From assembly GCA_900752335.1 (NCBI GenBank), contig CAADUZ010000049.1, forward strand, positions 1 through 46,132: a stretch of 46,132 nucleotides of DNA, in the 5' to 3' direction. The stretch's first letter is position 1. The number at the start of each line of letters is the position of its first letter. The position numbers and the translations under genes were made by a program. This DNA is from Clostridia bacterium. GTDB taxonomy: Bacteria > Bacillota > Clostridia > TANB77 > CAG-508. The notes under the pieces are model-generated. The model was not told the origin of the DNA, did no database searches, and saw nothing but the letters and a program-made list of their open reading frames with translations. Shown piece by piece: positions 7,490 through 15,139 of the stretch.

Positions 7490-8644
7490 ATGAAAAGAAA
7501 AATTGGTGTAGTAATAGGGATAATATTGGTAATGCTGATTTTGGTATTTGGAATACTGTATCTGGTAGATTTAGACAGAATGGCAAAAAATGAGCCAGTG
7601 TTATTTAGTACATGGGGGCGTAAGTATGCCCCACCAGTAGAAAAACCTACTACGAGTACAAAAAATATGAAGTTAATATTATCATTAGAAGACGAAATAG
7701 CAGAGAATTCAGCGTGGTGTGGAACATTTAACTTAATATGGAATGACTTAAAAAATGATTTAGCAAAACAAGATATAGTATTTGCAAATCAAACAGAGCT
7801 AATAAACAACTTAAATAAAGGAACATTTACAGCAGAGAACTTATCAGAATCAAGCTATTATAAAGTATATGGAATACCTAGCCAAGAATTAAAAGAGCAA
7901 ATTGAAAAAGCAATAGAAGAAAAATTTAACGAAAAGAGTGATATTTTAGGTGATTTTGACTTTGAAAACAGTACAGAATACGATTATTTCCTATATTGCA
8001 TGTTAAAAAAAGAATTTGAATTTCCAACTGTATATACAGTATTTGAAAATGAAAAATTTAAAGATTCAGAAAATGTAAAATGCTTTGGAATAGATGGAAA
8101 GTCAGAACAAGAAGTGCGTGACGCTTTAAACGCGCAAACAGAGATAATGTATTATGATTCAAATGATAGCTTTGCAGTAAAACTATACACAAAACAAAAT
8201 GATGAAGTAATTGTGGTAAAAGGGAACAATTCAAAAACATTTGGAAAAATGTATGAAGACGTGATAAAGAGAGCAGAAGAATATACAGGAATGAGGCATT
8301 TTGAAATAGAAGAAAACTTGAAAATACCATGCATAGAATTTAATTTGAAAGAAGAGATACCAGAAGTAGAAGGACAAGAATTTAAATTTTCAGATGGCAG
8401 AAGTTATGAAATAGATAAAGCAGTGCAAACAATACAATTTAAACTAGACGAAAAAGGTGGAAAAGTAAAGAGCGAATCTGGAATGTTAGCAAACCTTTCA
8501 GCAATAGTAGAATGTTATGCAGAACCAAGACAATTTATCATAGATGATACGTTTACTGTATTTTTAGTAGAAAAGGACAAAAAATTACCATATTTTGCAG
8601 CACAAATATCAGACATATCAGAAGTGCAAGCAAATAAAGATTAA
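7490..8644 (+). CDS. Membrane-anchored protein, C terminus possibly serpin-like
   Basis: About 384 residues: an N-terminal membrane anchor (residues 4-27, IGVVIGIILVMLILVFGILY) and a large hydrophilic domain that would face outside. The last third resembles serpin core strands by eye: QTIQFKLDEKGGKVKSES recalls the hinge/reactive-loop base and RQFIIDDTFTVFLVEKDKKL recalls the final strands; the N-terminal part is too divergent to say. Start 7490 is preferred since AAGGTGA (7478-7484) gives ideal spacing; a GTG at 7481 is the alternative. It lies between the membrane sigma factor and the two-component genes (12 nt to the regulator), so it may act in the same envelope response. Function otherwise unknown. 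Confidence 0.5.
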   Translation: MKRKIGVVIGIILVMLILVFGILYLVDLDRMAKNEPVLFSTWGRKYAPPVEKPTTSTKNMKLILSLEDEIAENSAWCGTFNLIWNDLKNDLAKQDIVFANQTELINNLNKGTFTAENLSESSYYKVYGIPSQELKEQIEKAIEEKFNEKSDILGDFDFENSTEYDYFLYCMLKKEFEFPTVYTVFENEKFKDSENVKCFGIDGKSEQEVRDALNAQTEIMYYDSNDSFAVKLYTKQNDEVIVVKGNNSKTFGKMYEDVIKRAEEYTGMRHFEIEENLKIPCIEFNLKEEIPEVEGQEFKFSDGRSYEIDKAVQTIQFKLDEKGGKVKSESGMLANLSAIVECYAEPRQFIIDDTFTVFLVEKDKKLPYFAAQISDISEVQANKD

Positions 8645-8656
8645 GGAGAGCAATTT

Positions 8657-9328
8657 ATGCAAAAAATTCTTATAGTAGAGGATGATATAAAGTTAAGAAA
8701 CGAATTAGAAACTTTTTTAATAAAAAATGGCTTTGATGCTAAAGGTCTAAAAAATTTCGACAATATTGTTTCAGATATTTTAAATGAAAAGTCAGATTTG
8801 GTGTTACTTGATATAAATTTACCATATGTTGATGGCAACTTTGTGTGCAAAGAAATTAGAAAACTTTCTAATGTGCCAATTATTATGGTGACTAGCAGAG
8901 ATACTGAAATAGATGAGCTAATGAGTTTAAACTATGGAGCAGACCAATATGTAACTAAACCATTTAATATTCAAATTCTACTTGCTAAAATAACGGGACT
9001 TTTGAAGAGAAACCAAAGTGCCGGAACTATTTCTGACAAAATAGACTGTAATGGATTTATTTTAAATATATCTGATAGAACTATCGAAAGTGAAGGAAAA
9101 AAGATAGAACTTACTAAAAATGAGTATAATATTTTACGTTTTTTAAGCTCTCGTAGGCAAGAAGTTGTATCAAGAGATGACATAATGGACTTTTTGTGGG
9201 AAAGCGAAGAATTTATTGACGATAATACTCTAAATGTTAATGTAAAAAGATTAAGAGTAAAATTAGAAGAACTGGGCTTAAAGGATAAAATCGAAACCAG
9301 AAGGGGACAAGGGTATTTATTAAAATGA
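8657..9328 (+). CDS. OmpR/BceR-type response regulator
   Basis: 223-residue two-domain regulator. Receiver domain 1-115 with acidic pair D9-D10, phosphoacceptor D52 (LVLLDINLP), T79 and K101 (TKPF); winged-helix effector domain from about 125 to the end (TKNEYNILRFLSSRRQEVVSRDDIMDFLW, NVNVKRLRVKLE, GQGYLLK). It overlaps the kinase gene by 4 nt (ATGA), so translation is coupled. The two-TM kinase and the BceAB transporter further on identify it as a BceR-like regulator of peptide-antibiotic resistance. A matching BceR-box lies before the transporter genes at 11143. Confidence 0.92.
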   Translation: MQKILIVEDDIKLRNELETFLIKNGFDAKGLKNFDNIVSDILNEKSDLVLLDINLPYVDGNFVCKEIRKLSNVPIIMVTSRDTEIDELMSLNYGADQYVTKPFNIQILLAKITGLLKRNQSAGTISDKIDCNGFILNISDRTIESEGKKIELTKNEYNILRFLSSRRQEVVSRDDIMDFLWESEEFIDDNTLNVNVKRLRVKLEELGLKDKIETRRGQGYLLK

Positions 9329-10341
9329 AATTTAAAGATTATATAAAGGACAAACTACTTTTAATTATTTTACTAGTACTTGCCATATTAAGTATAGAAA
9401 CTCTACTACTTGCATATCAAATATTACCAATAATTAGAATATATATTGCGGTAATATTAATTTTAGTTGTAGCTATAGCTATGGGAATAGAATATTATAA
9501 AAAGAAAAATTTTTATAACAAGCTAAAGCAAGACCTAGAAGAATTAAACGAAAAATATTTAATATCCGAAATTATAAATACACCAGGTTTTACAGAAGGA
9601 AAAATATTAAAAGAAATAATACAAGAAACAGGAAAATCTATGCTAGAAAATGTGAATATTTACAAAAATATTCAGGAAGACTATAAGGAATATATAGAAT
9701 TGTGGATTCATGAAATAAAAATTCCAATAGCAACAAGCAAATTAATAATAGAAAATAATAAATCAAATGTTACAAGAAGTATAGACGAAGAACTAGATAA
9801 AATAGATAACTATACAGAGCAAGCCTTATATTATGCAAGAAGTAATGACGCCAATAAGGATTATATAATAACTAAAACAAGTCTAAAAGAAATTGTAAAT
9901 ATGGCTGTTTTAAAGAATAAAACAAATTTACTAAACAATAAAGTAACAGTGAATTTACAAGAAGGATTAGACAAAGAAGTATATACAGACAGCAAATGGG
10001 CGGTATTTATTCTAAACCAAATAATACAAAACTCTATAAAATATGCAAAAGAAGCAGATAAAACAATAGAAATATTTTCGGAGGAGAAAAAGGAAAAAGT
10101 TATTCTGTACATAAAAGATAATGGAATAGGAATAAAAAAAGGAGAAATTACAAGAGTATTTGACAAAGGATTTACAGGGGAAAATGGTAGAATAATAGGT
10201 AAAAAATCTACAGGGATAGGTCTATACTTATGTAAAAAATTATGTGATAAACTAGGCATTGGAATAGAACTTAATTCAAAGCAAAATGTAGGAACAGAAG
10301 TTAGAATAGTATTTCCTAAAAATAGTTATACAAAATTTTAA
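9325..10341 (+). CDS. BceS-type intramembrane-sensing histidine kinase
   Basis: 338 residues. Two N-terminal membrane helices (about 10-32 and 37-56) separated by only a few residues, so it has no extracellular sensor domain, the hallmark of BceS-like kinases that sense through their ABC transporter. H-box LWIHEIKIPI with H129 as likely phosphorylated residue; N box NQIIQNSIKYA, G1 DNGIGI, F box VFDKGFTGENG, G2 STGIGLYLCKKL. Partner of the overlapping regulator gene. Normally the transporter genes follow directly; here a toxin-antitoxin locus of about 750 bp separates them. Confidence 0.92.
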   Translation: MKFKDYIKDKLLLIILLVLAILSIETLLLAYQILPIIRIYIAVILILVVAIAMGIEYYKKKNFYNKLKQDLEELNEKYLISEIINTPGFTEGKILKEIIQETGKSMLENVNIYKNIQEDYKEYIELWIHEIKIPIATSKLIIENNKSNVTRSIDEELDKIDNYTEQALYYARSNDANKDYIITKTSLKEIVNMAVLKNKTNLLNNKVTVNLQEGLDKEVYTDSKWAVFILNQIIQNSIKYAKEADKTIEIFSEEKKEKVILYIKDNGIGIKKGEITRVFDKGFTGENGRIIGKKSTGIGLYLCKKLCDKLGIGIELNSKQNVGTEVRIVFPKNSYTKF

Positions 10342-10357
10342 AATTGAATTATTTAAG

Positions 10358-10386
10358 TTGACATGAGGTATAAAAAATAGTATAAT
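10358..10386 (+). promoter_or_regulatory. Consensus promoter for the RNA antitoxin
   Basis: TTGACA (10358-10363), 17-bp spacer, TATAAT (10381-10386): a perfect sigma-A promoter placed so that transcription begins about 25 nt before the first antitoxin repeat. Confidence 0.85.
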
Positions 10387-10417
10387 TAATATACTATTAA
10401 AGAATAGCTATTTAATA

Positions 10418-10540
10418 ATTCGAGTGTTTCGCAACTCAAAAAAATGGCGAGCAATATATTCGAGTATTTCACAGCTCATACAAAAATAGTGAACCATATA
10501 TTCGAGTAGACGCTTACTCAAAAGCAAAAAGCGTAATTTA
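10418..10540 (+). ncRNA. Type III RNA antitoxin: three pseudoknot repeats
   Basis: Three tandem units start with ATTCGAGT at 10418, 10458 and 10500 (40, 42 and about 41 nt). Each has stem 1 GAGT, an 8-nt loop and RCTC (10422/10434, 10462/10474, 10504/10516). Part of each loop pairs with bases about 15-20 nt downstream to make an H-type pseudoknot: TTCGC (10428) with GCGAG (10447), TTCAC (10468) with GTGAA (10489), ACGCTT (10510) with AAGCGT (10529). The second-stem sequence differs in every repeat but pairing is kept, and stem 1 of repeat 2 keeps pairing through a G-U. This is the architecture of ToxI/AbiQ antitoxin RNAs, which the toxin cuts into single units that inhibit it. A perfect promoter precedes and a hairpin attenuator follows. 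Confidence 0.88.
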
Positions 10541-10545
10541 ATTAA

Positions 10546-10575
10546 GGGGGGGTTAAAATTAAGTTTTAACCTCCT
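10546..10575 (+). terminator. Attenuating terminator between RNA antitoxin and toxin
   Basis: Stem GGTTAAAA (10551-10558) with TTTTAACC (10564-10571), extended outward by G48/G49 with C73/C74 and a G-U pair; followed by AATTTATTA, a weak T tract. In type III systems a leaky terminator here makes antitoxin RNA exceed toxin mRNA. Confidence 0.8.
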
Positions 10576-10598
10576 AATTTATTATATAAGGAGATAGA

Positions 10599-11105
10599 AT
10601 GAAATTAAAATTTTATGAAGTTGATAGTGAATATATAGAATTCTTAAGAAGAAATGGAGATGAAAAAATTCCTAATACAGATTATGAAAAGCATAAGAAA
10701 TTTTTTTGTGGAATTGTACTTACAATAAACGGATTTAATTATTTTGCGCCAGTATCTTCATATAATAAAAAAGCACACACAGTATTTTTAATTAAAGATA
10801 AAGACAAGGAAACCAAAGAATTAAAGCCAATTTCTTCTTTGAGATTTTCTTTTATGTTTCCATGCCCAATAGAATACTTAAATCAAAAGGATTTTTCAAA
10901 AGAAGAAGAAAAATACCGAAACTTATTAAGAAAAGAATTACATTACTGCAATATAAATCGAGAAAAAATTAAGAAATTAGCAAATGAAATTTATAAACTG
11001 GGATTAAAAGAGGAAACAAGAAAAAAGTTTAATATATGTAATTTCAAAAAACTAGAAGAACAATGTCTAAAATATTCAAAATTAAAAAATGGCGACTTAT
11101 TATAA
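10599..11105 (+). CDS. ToxN/AbiQ-family type III toxin (endoribonuclease)
   Basis: 168 residues, normal family size. Family features seen: KFYEVDSEYIEFLR start, IPN, FFCGIVLTINGFNYFAPVSS (core beta strands), the helix YRNLLRKELHYCNINREKI and the C-terminal CNFKKLEEQCLKYSK. ToxN-type enzymes cleave mRNA and process their own antitoxin RNA; many abort phage infection. RBS AAGGAGAT is 6 nt upstream. The pseudoknot repeats and attenuator directly upstream prove the context. The pair sits between the kinase and transporter genes of a Bce system, so it looks inserted there. No base-composition break is obvious. CptN/TenpN are sister families; exact subfamily not decided. Confidence 0.9.
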   Translation: MKLKFYEVDSEYIEFLRRNGDEKIPNTDYEKHKKFFCGIVLTINGFNYFAPVSSYNKKAHTVFLIKDKDKETKELKPISSLRFSFMFPCPIEYLNQKDFSKEEEKYRNLLRKELHYCNINREKIKKLANEIYKLGLKEETRKKFNICNFKKLEEQCLKYSKLKNGDLL

Positions 11106-11120
11106 ATTGCCATTTTTCTT
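11085..11120 (+). terminator. Terminator overlapping the end of the ToxN-like gene
   Basis: AAAAATGGC (11085-11093) pairs with GCCATTTTT (11109-11117); the stop codon lies in the loop and T residues follow. Confidence 0.75.
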
Positions 11121-11142
11121 AATTTAGCTATTAAAACAAATC

Positions 11143-11206
11143 TTACAAAAATGTAATATTATTGTAATGAAAATCAATAGTAATCACATGTATTTTACTC
11201 TATAAT
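11143..11206 (+). promoter_or_regulatory. BceR-type operator and -10 of the BceAB promoter
   Basis: TTACA-AAAA-TGTAA at 11143-11156 is an exact match to the TNACA-N4-TGTAA inverted repeat described for BceR-like regulators. A further half-site-like TTGTAATG follows at 11162. TATAAT at 11201-11206 with no good -35 box fits a regulator-dependent promoter, 33 bp before the ATPase gene. Confidence 0.7.
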
Positions 11207-11238
11207 ATAACTAAACAAAGAGAAAGGAAGTATAAAAC

Positions 11239-12009
11239 ATGAGTAAAATAGTATTGGAAGTTAAAAATATTGAAAAGTACTATGGCAATAAATCAAACTT
11301 AACAAAAGCAATAAAAAATATTAGCTTTAATGTAAGTGAAGGGGAATTTGTAGGAATAATGGGGGCTTCTGGGTCGGGCAAAACAACACTTCTAAATTGC
11401 ATTTCTACAATAGACAGGGTAACTTGCGGACAAATTATAATAAACGGACAGGAAGTTACTAAATTAAAAGGAGATAAGCTAAACAAATTTAGAAGAGAGG
11501 AATTGGGCTTTATATTCCAAGACTTCAATTTGTTAGACACATTAACAGCTTATGAAAATATTGCTTTAGCGCTAACAATTCAAAAGGTAAAACCAAAAGA
11601 AATAATTACGAGAGTAAATGAAGTGGCAGAAAAACTTGAGATAAAGGAAATATTAAATAAATATCCATATCAAATATCTGGCGGACAAAAACAAAGAGTA
11701 GCTGCTGCAAGAGCAATAATTACAAATCCTAAAATGATTTTGGCTGATGAACCAACAGGAAGTTTGGACAGTAAATCAGCAAGGCAGCTGCTAGAAACAT
11801 TTGAAAAACTAAACCAAGACTTGAATGCAACTATATTAATGGTAACACATGATGCGTTTACAGCATCTTATGCAGATAGAATTATATTTATAAAAGACGG
11901 AAAGATATTTAATGAATTGAATAAAGGAAATGATACAAGAAAGCAGTTTTTTGAGAAAATAATAGAAGTTCAAACACTTCTTGGAGGTGATTTGAACAAT
12001 GTTATTTAA
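11239..12009 (+). CDS. BceA-type ABC transporter ATPase
   Basis: 256-residue ATPase of a peptide-antibiotic resistance/sensing transporter. Walker A GASGSGKTT (near residue 43), Q-loop FIFQDFNLLD, signature ISGGQKQR, Walker B MILADEPTG, switch histidine in MVTHD. The MacB/LolD-like length and the partner permease identify the Bce group. RBS AGAAAGGAAG 9 nt upstream; its 3' end overlaps the permease gene by 11 nt. Expression is probably controlled by the two-component pair at 8657-10341 through the operator at 11143. Confidence 0.93.
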   Translation: MSKIVLEVKNIEKYYGNKSNLTKAIKNISFNVSEGEFVGIMGASGSGKTTLLNCISTIDRVTCGQIIINGQEVTKLKGDKLNKFRREELGFIFQDFNLLDTLTAYENIALALTIQKVKPKEIITRVNEVAEKLEIKEILNKYPYQISGGQKQRVAAARAIITNPKMILADEPTGSLDSKSARQLLETFEKLNQDLNATILMVTHDAFTASYADRIIFIKDGKIFNELNKGNDTRKQFFEKIIEVQTLLGGDLNNVI

Positions 12010-14101
12010 ATTATCAGTAAAAAACATGAAAAAAAGCATAAAAGATTATGCAATATATTTCTTAACATTGGTGCTAGGTGTAGCTATATTCTACATGTTT
12101 AACTCACTTGATAGCCAGCAAGCGATGCTTGAAGTATCAAGCTCTACAAGAGATATGATACAGTTTATGATACAAGTTTTAGGAATGTTATCTGTTTTTA
12201 TTGCGATAGTATTAGGACTATTAATTGTATATGCAAACAATTTCTTAATAAATAGAAGAAAAAAAGAATTTGGAATTTATATGACTCTAGGAATGGGGAA
12301 AAGACAAATTTCTAAAATAATATTATTTGAAACAATATTGGTAGGAATACTATCATTAGTAGCAGGCTTATTTATAGGAATATTTGCTTCACAATTTATG
12401 TCTGTTTTTATAGCAAAGTTATTTGAAGCGGATATGACAGAATTTAAATTTGTATTTTCAAGCGAAGCGGCCGTAAAAACTTGCGTGTACTTTGCAGTAA
12501 TGTATATTATTGTAATGATATTTAATACATTTACAATTTCGAGATACAAACTAATAAATTTATTAACTAAAGCAAAGAAAAACGAAAAAATAAGAATAAA
12601 AAATTTAGGACTTTGTATACTTGTATTTTTAATAGCAGTGGTAATGCTAGTTTTTGCATACTACAAAGTAACAATAGATGCGGACTCAATTTTAACTGAA
12701 GAAAAAATGTTACAAATAATAATCATTGGAACCATAGCTACAGTACTAGTATTTTGGTCTGTTTCAGGCTTCATATTAAGGCTTATACAATTAAACAAAA
12801 AGATTTACTTAAAAGATACAAATATGTTTGTGTTAAGACAGCTACATAACAAAATAAATACAACAGTAGTTAGTATGAGTGTAATATGCTTAATGCTATT
12901 TATGACAATAAGTGTACTATCAAGCAGTTTGGCATTAAAAAACAATATGGAACAAGGCTTAATAGAAATGACGCCTGTAGACATAAACATATACAAAACT
13001 GCAAATTTGCCAGACACATATGAAGATTGGTATACAGGAGAAACAAAAAAATACAATGAAGAAAAAGTGAAAGACTCTAAAGAACCAGTAAACTATACTT
13101 TAAAGAATAACGGATTTGATATGAATAATTTAAAAGACATAATAGAATTTCCAACATATGCAATAGAAGGAATAGACTGGAAATATAGCTTGGGCGACTA
13201 TTATACGGAAGCAAAAAAGGAATTTCCAACTTTAGCATATCATTTTCAAGAACAAATAATGAAAATATCGGACTACAATAAAGTAGCAAAATTATATGGA
13301 ATAAAACAATATGAACTAAATGACGACCAATATATCGTGCTATGCAACTTCGATTCAATGGTAGACTTACGAAACGAAGGCTTAAAGGTAAAGAAAACGA
13401 TGGAAATAGGCGGAAAAGAGTATCATGCAAAATATGATACATGCCAAGAAGGTTTTATATTTATGTCTTCAAGCCATACAAATACTGGAATAATATTAGT
13501 ACCAGACAGTGCAAACCTAAAAGACGAATGGAAAGAACAATATGTATTAATAGCAAACTATAATGCAGAAACAGAGGAAGAAAAAGCTAGAATAGATGCA
13601 ATATTCCAAGGAAGCGATACGGAAGAAAGCCAATTAATACAAAATCTAGACAGCAAGGAAATAGAATTAGATGGAATGACAAAGACCTCTATAATCGAAT
13701 CAAGTAAAGGTGTTGCAGCAGTAGTTGTATTCATAGCAATATATCTAGGGGTAATTTTCCTAATAGCAAGCAGCGCGATACTTGCTCTAAAACAACTAAC
13801 AGAAAGTTCTGACAACAAACAAAGATACAGTATATTAAGGAAAATAGGCTGTGACGAAAAAATGATAAACAGTGCATTATTTAAGCAAATAGCAATATTC
13901 TTTATGTTGCCACTAATACTTGCAATAATACACTCGGTATTTGGAATACAATTTGCTATGAAATTAATGGCAGTAGTAGCAGAGCCAGAAGAATTATTAC
14001 CATCAATAATAGTAACTGCAATAGTAATAGGATTAATATATGGACTATACTTTTTAGCAACATATCTAGGAAGCAAAAACATAATAAAAGAAGAAAGCTA
14101 A
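11999..14101 (+). CDS. BceB-type ABC transporter permease
   Basis: 700 residues. FtsX-like permease domains: an N-terminal helix (about 17-37), three further helices to about 190 (EFGIYMTLGMGKRQI is the typical cytoplasmic motif), two more near 205 and 240, one at 290-315, then a large outside domain of about 240 residues (roughly 320-560) and three C-terminal helices (from VAAVVVFIAIYLGVIF). Ten helices with the big loop between 7 and 8 is the BceB signature; this loop contacts drug targets and passes the signal to the kinase. Frees bacitracin- or lantibiotic-like peptides from lipid II-cycle targets in known members; the substrate here is unknown. Last gene of the unit, followed by the hairpin repeat. 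Confidence 0.92.
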   Translation: MLFKLSVKNMKKSIKDYAIYFLTLVLGVAIFYMFNSLDSQQAMLEVSSSTRDMIQFMIQVLGMLSVFIAIVLGLLIVYANNFLINRRKKEFGIYMTLGMGKRQISKIILFETILVGILSLVAGLFIGIFASQFMSVFIAKLFEADMTEFKFVFSSEAAVKTCVYFAVMYIIVMIFNTFTISRYKLINLLTKAKKNEKIRIKNLGLCILVFLIAVVMLVFAYYKVTIDADSILTEEKMLQIIIIGTIATVLVFWSVSGFILRLIQLNKKIYLKDTNMFVLRQLHNKINTTVVSMSVICLMLFMTISVLSSSLALKNNMEQGLIEMTPVDINIYKTANLPDTYEDWYTGETKKYNEEKVKDSKEPVNYTLKNNGFDMNNLKDIIEFPTYAIEGIDWKYSLGDYYTEAKKEFPTLAYHFQEQIMKISDYNKVAKLYGIKQYELNDDQYIVLCNFDSMVDLRNEGLKVKKTMEIGGKEYHAKYDTCQEGFIFMSSSHTNTGIILVPDSANLKDEWKEQYVLIANYNAETEEEKARIDAIFQGSDTEESQLIQNLDSKEIELDGMTKTSIIESSKGVAAVVVFIAIYLGVIFLIASSAILALKQLTESSDNKQRYSILRKIGCDEKMINSALFKQIAIFFMLPLILAIIHSVFGIQFAMKLMAVVAEPEELLPSIIVTAIVIGLIYGLYFLATYLGSKNIIKEES

Positions 14102-14103
14102 AA

Positions 14104-14190
14104 TGGAACAAGGGGACACACATTTTGTTCCAATTTTGAAACAAGATATACGTCCCCTTGTTTCAAATTTGAAACAAAGGGACAGACATA
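14104..14190 (+). repeat. Dispersed hairpin repeat, copy 1
   Basis: TGGAACAAGGGGACACACA... begins 2 nt after the permease stop. The unit TGGAACAAGGGGAC (14104-14117) is nearly inverted at 14152-14165, with smaller hairpins inside (14104-14111/14125-14132 and 14138-14145/14157-14164), and a partial third arm GAAACAAAGGGACAGACAT follows. Related copies are at 36546-36598 and 44288-44349, each directly behind a stop codon. No transposase is present; REP/BIME-like behaviour and use as terminator are inferred. Confidence 0.75.
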
Positions 14191-14203
14191 AGAACTAAAA
14201 ACA

Positions 14204-14290
14204 GTGCTAATTGTAGCACGAGTAGCAATTAGCACAAACATTCTCTTTTATTCCAAAGGCTAGTAAAGCAAAATTTACTAGTCTTTTATT
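14204..14290 (+). terminator. Two hairpins before the YjdF-like gene
   Basis: GTGCTAATTG (14204-14213) pairs with CAATTAGCAC (14226-14235), followed by ATTCTCTTTTA; then CTAGTAAA (14260-14267) pairs with TTTACTAG (14274-14281), followed by TCTTTTATTT. Both look like terminators. Confidence 0.65.
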
Positions 14291-14362
14291 TGCTACCCTT
14301 TACTTATATCACCAAATATTATATAATACTCTATGTTAAATTTAAAGTAAACGAGGTATTTT

Positions 14363-15106
14363 ATGAAAAAGAAGCAAAACAAGAATCCAGAGAAAAGAAA
14401 GAAAAATATCAACATGGTTTTGTCAAATATAATTAGAGTATTGTTAGTTATATTTTTAATTATAAACTTCTTTACGGGCGACCATAGCCAAGACTTTTTA
14501 ATTGTCGTAACTTTTGCTTTAACATATTATCCAAGTATATTGGAAAAAAGATTTGGTGTATATCTTCCTAAAAGGCTACAAATTGTAATAACTCTTTTCA
14601 TATTTGCAGCGCAAGTATTGGGAGAATTAGGAGATTTTTACGAAAGAATTCCATGGTGGGACACAATGCTTCATACAATATCTGGCGTAGTGCTTGGTTT
14701 AGTAGGTTTCTTATTTGTATATCTGCTAAATGAAAAAGGCAATGTAAATGTAAATTTAAGCCCTAAATTTGTAATAATTTTTGCATTTTGTTTTGCTCTA
14801 ACTATGGGCGTATTTTGGGAATTCTTTGAATATGGTGCAGATAGAATATTTGGATTTAATATGCAGAAGTTTAGATTCGAAGGTCAAGATGGTTTAGTAG
14901 ATACAATGAACGACTTGATAGTAGATGCACTAGGAGCGCTATTTGCATGTGTATGTGGACATTTTTATATAAAAAAATACAAAGATACGTTATTTAATGA
15001 CTATTTTGACGACTGGTTTGAAGGTGAAAGAAAAAGAAATGAAATGATAAGAAAACAAAAAGAAGTAGAAATTGAAGAACAAAAAAAGAATGGTGCACAA
15101 GAGTAA
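14363..15106 (+). CDS. YjdF/DUF2238-like integral membrane protein
   Basis: 247 residues with a lysine-rich start, about six membrane helices (near 20-40, 45-60, 72-90, 105-125, 132-152 and 185-203) and a charged C-terminal tail of about 40 residues (ERKRNEMIRKQKEVEIEEQKK). Conserved blocks typical of the family are WWDTMLHTISG, WEFFEYGADRIFG and DTMNDLIVDALGA, which place acidic and aromatic residues at membrane edges. Biochemical role unknown. RBS is weak (AACGAGG). 33 nt lie between it and metK. Confidence 0.7.
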   Translation: MKKKQNKNPEKRKKNINMVLSNIIRVLLVIFLIINFFTGDHSQDFLIVVTFALTYYPSILEKRFGVYLPKRLQIVITLFIFAAQVLGELGDFYERIPWWDTMLHTISGVVLGLVGFLFVYLLNEKGNVNVNLSPKFVIIFAFCFALTMGVFWEFFEYGADRIFGFNMQKFRFEGQDGLVDTMNDLIVDALGALFACVCGHFYIKKYKDTLFNDYFDDWFEGERKRNEMIRKQKEVEIEEQKKNGAQE

Positions 15107-15139
15107 TAATTATATAGCAGAGAAAGGAAGTAATAAAAA

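Noticed and set aside
10418..10540. Short tandem repeats that could be taken for a CRISPR array
   Set aside because: Units are contiguous without unique spacers, the conserved part is only about 8-12 nt, and pairing plus the ToxN-like gene explain them.
13558..14082. 174-codon minus-strand frame in the BceB gene
   Set aside because: Antisense shadow of an AT-rich membrane protein gene.
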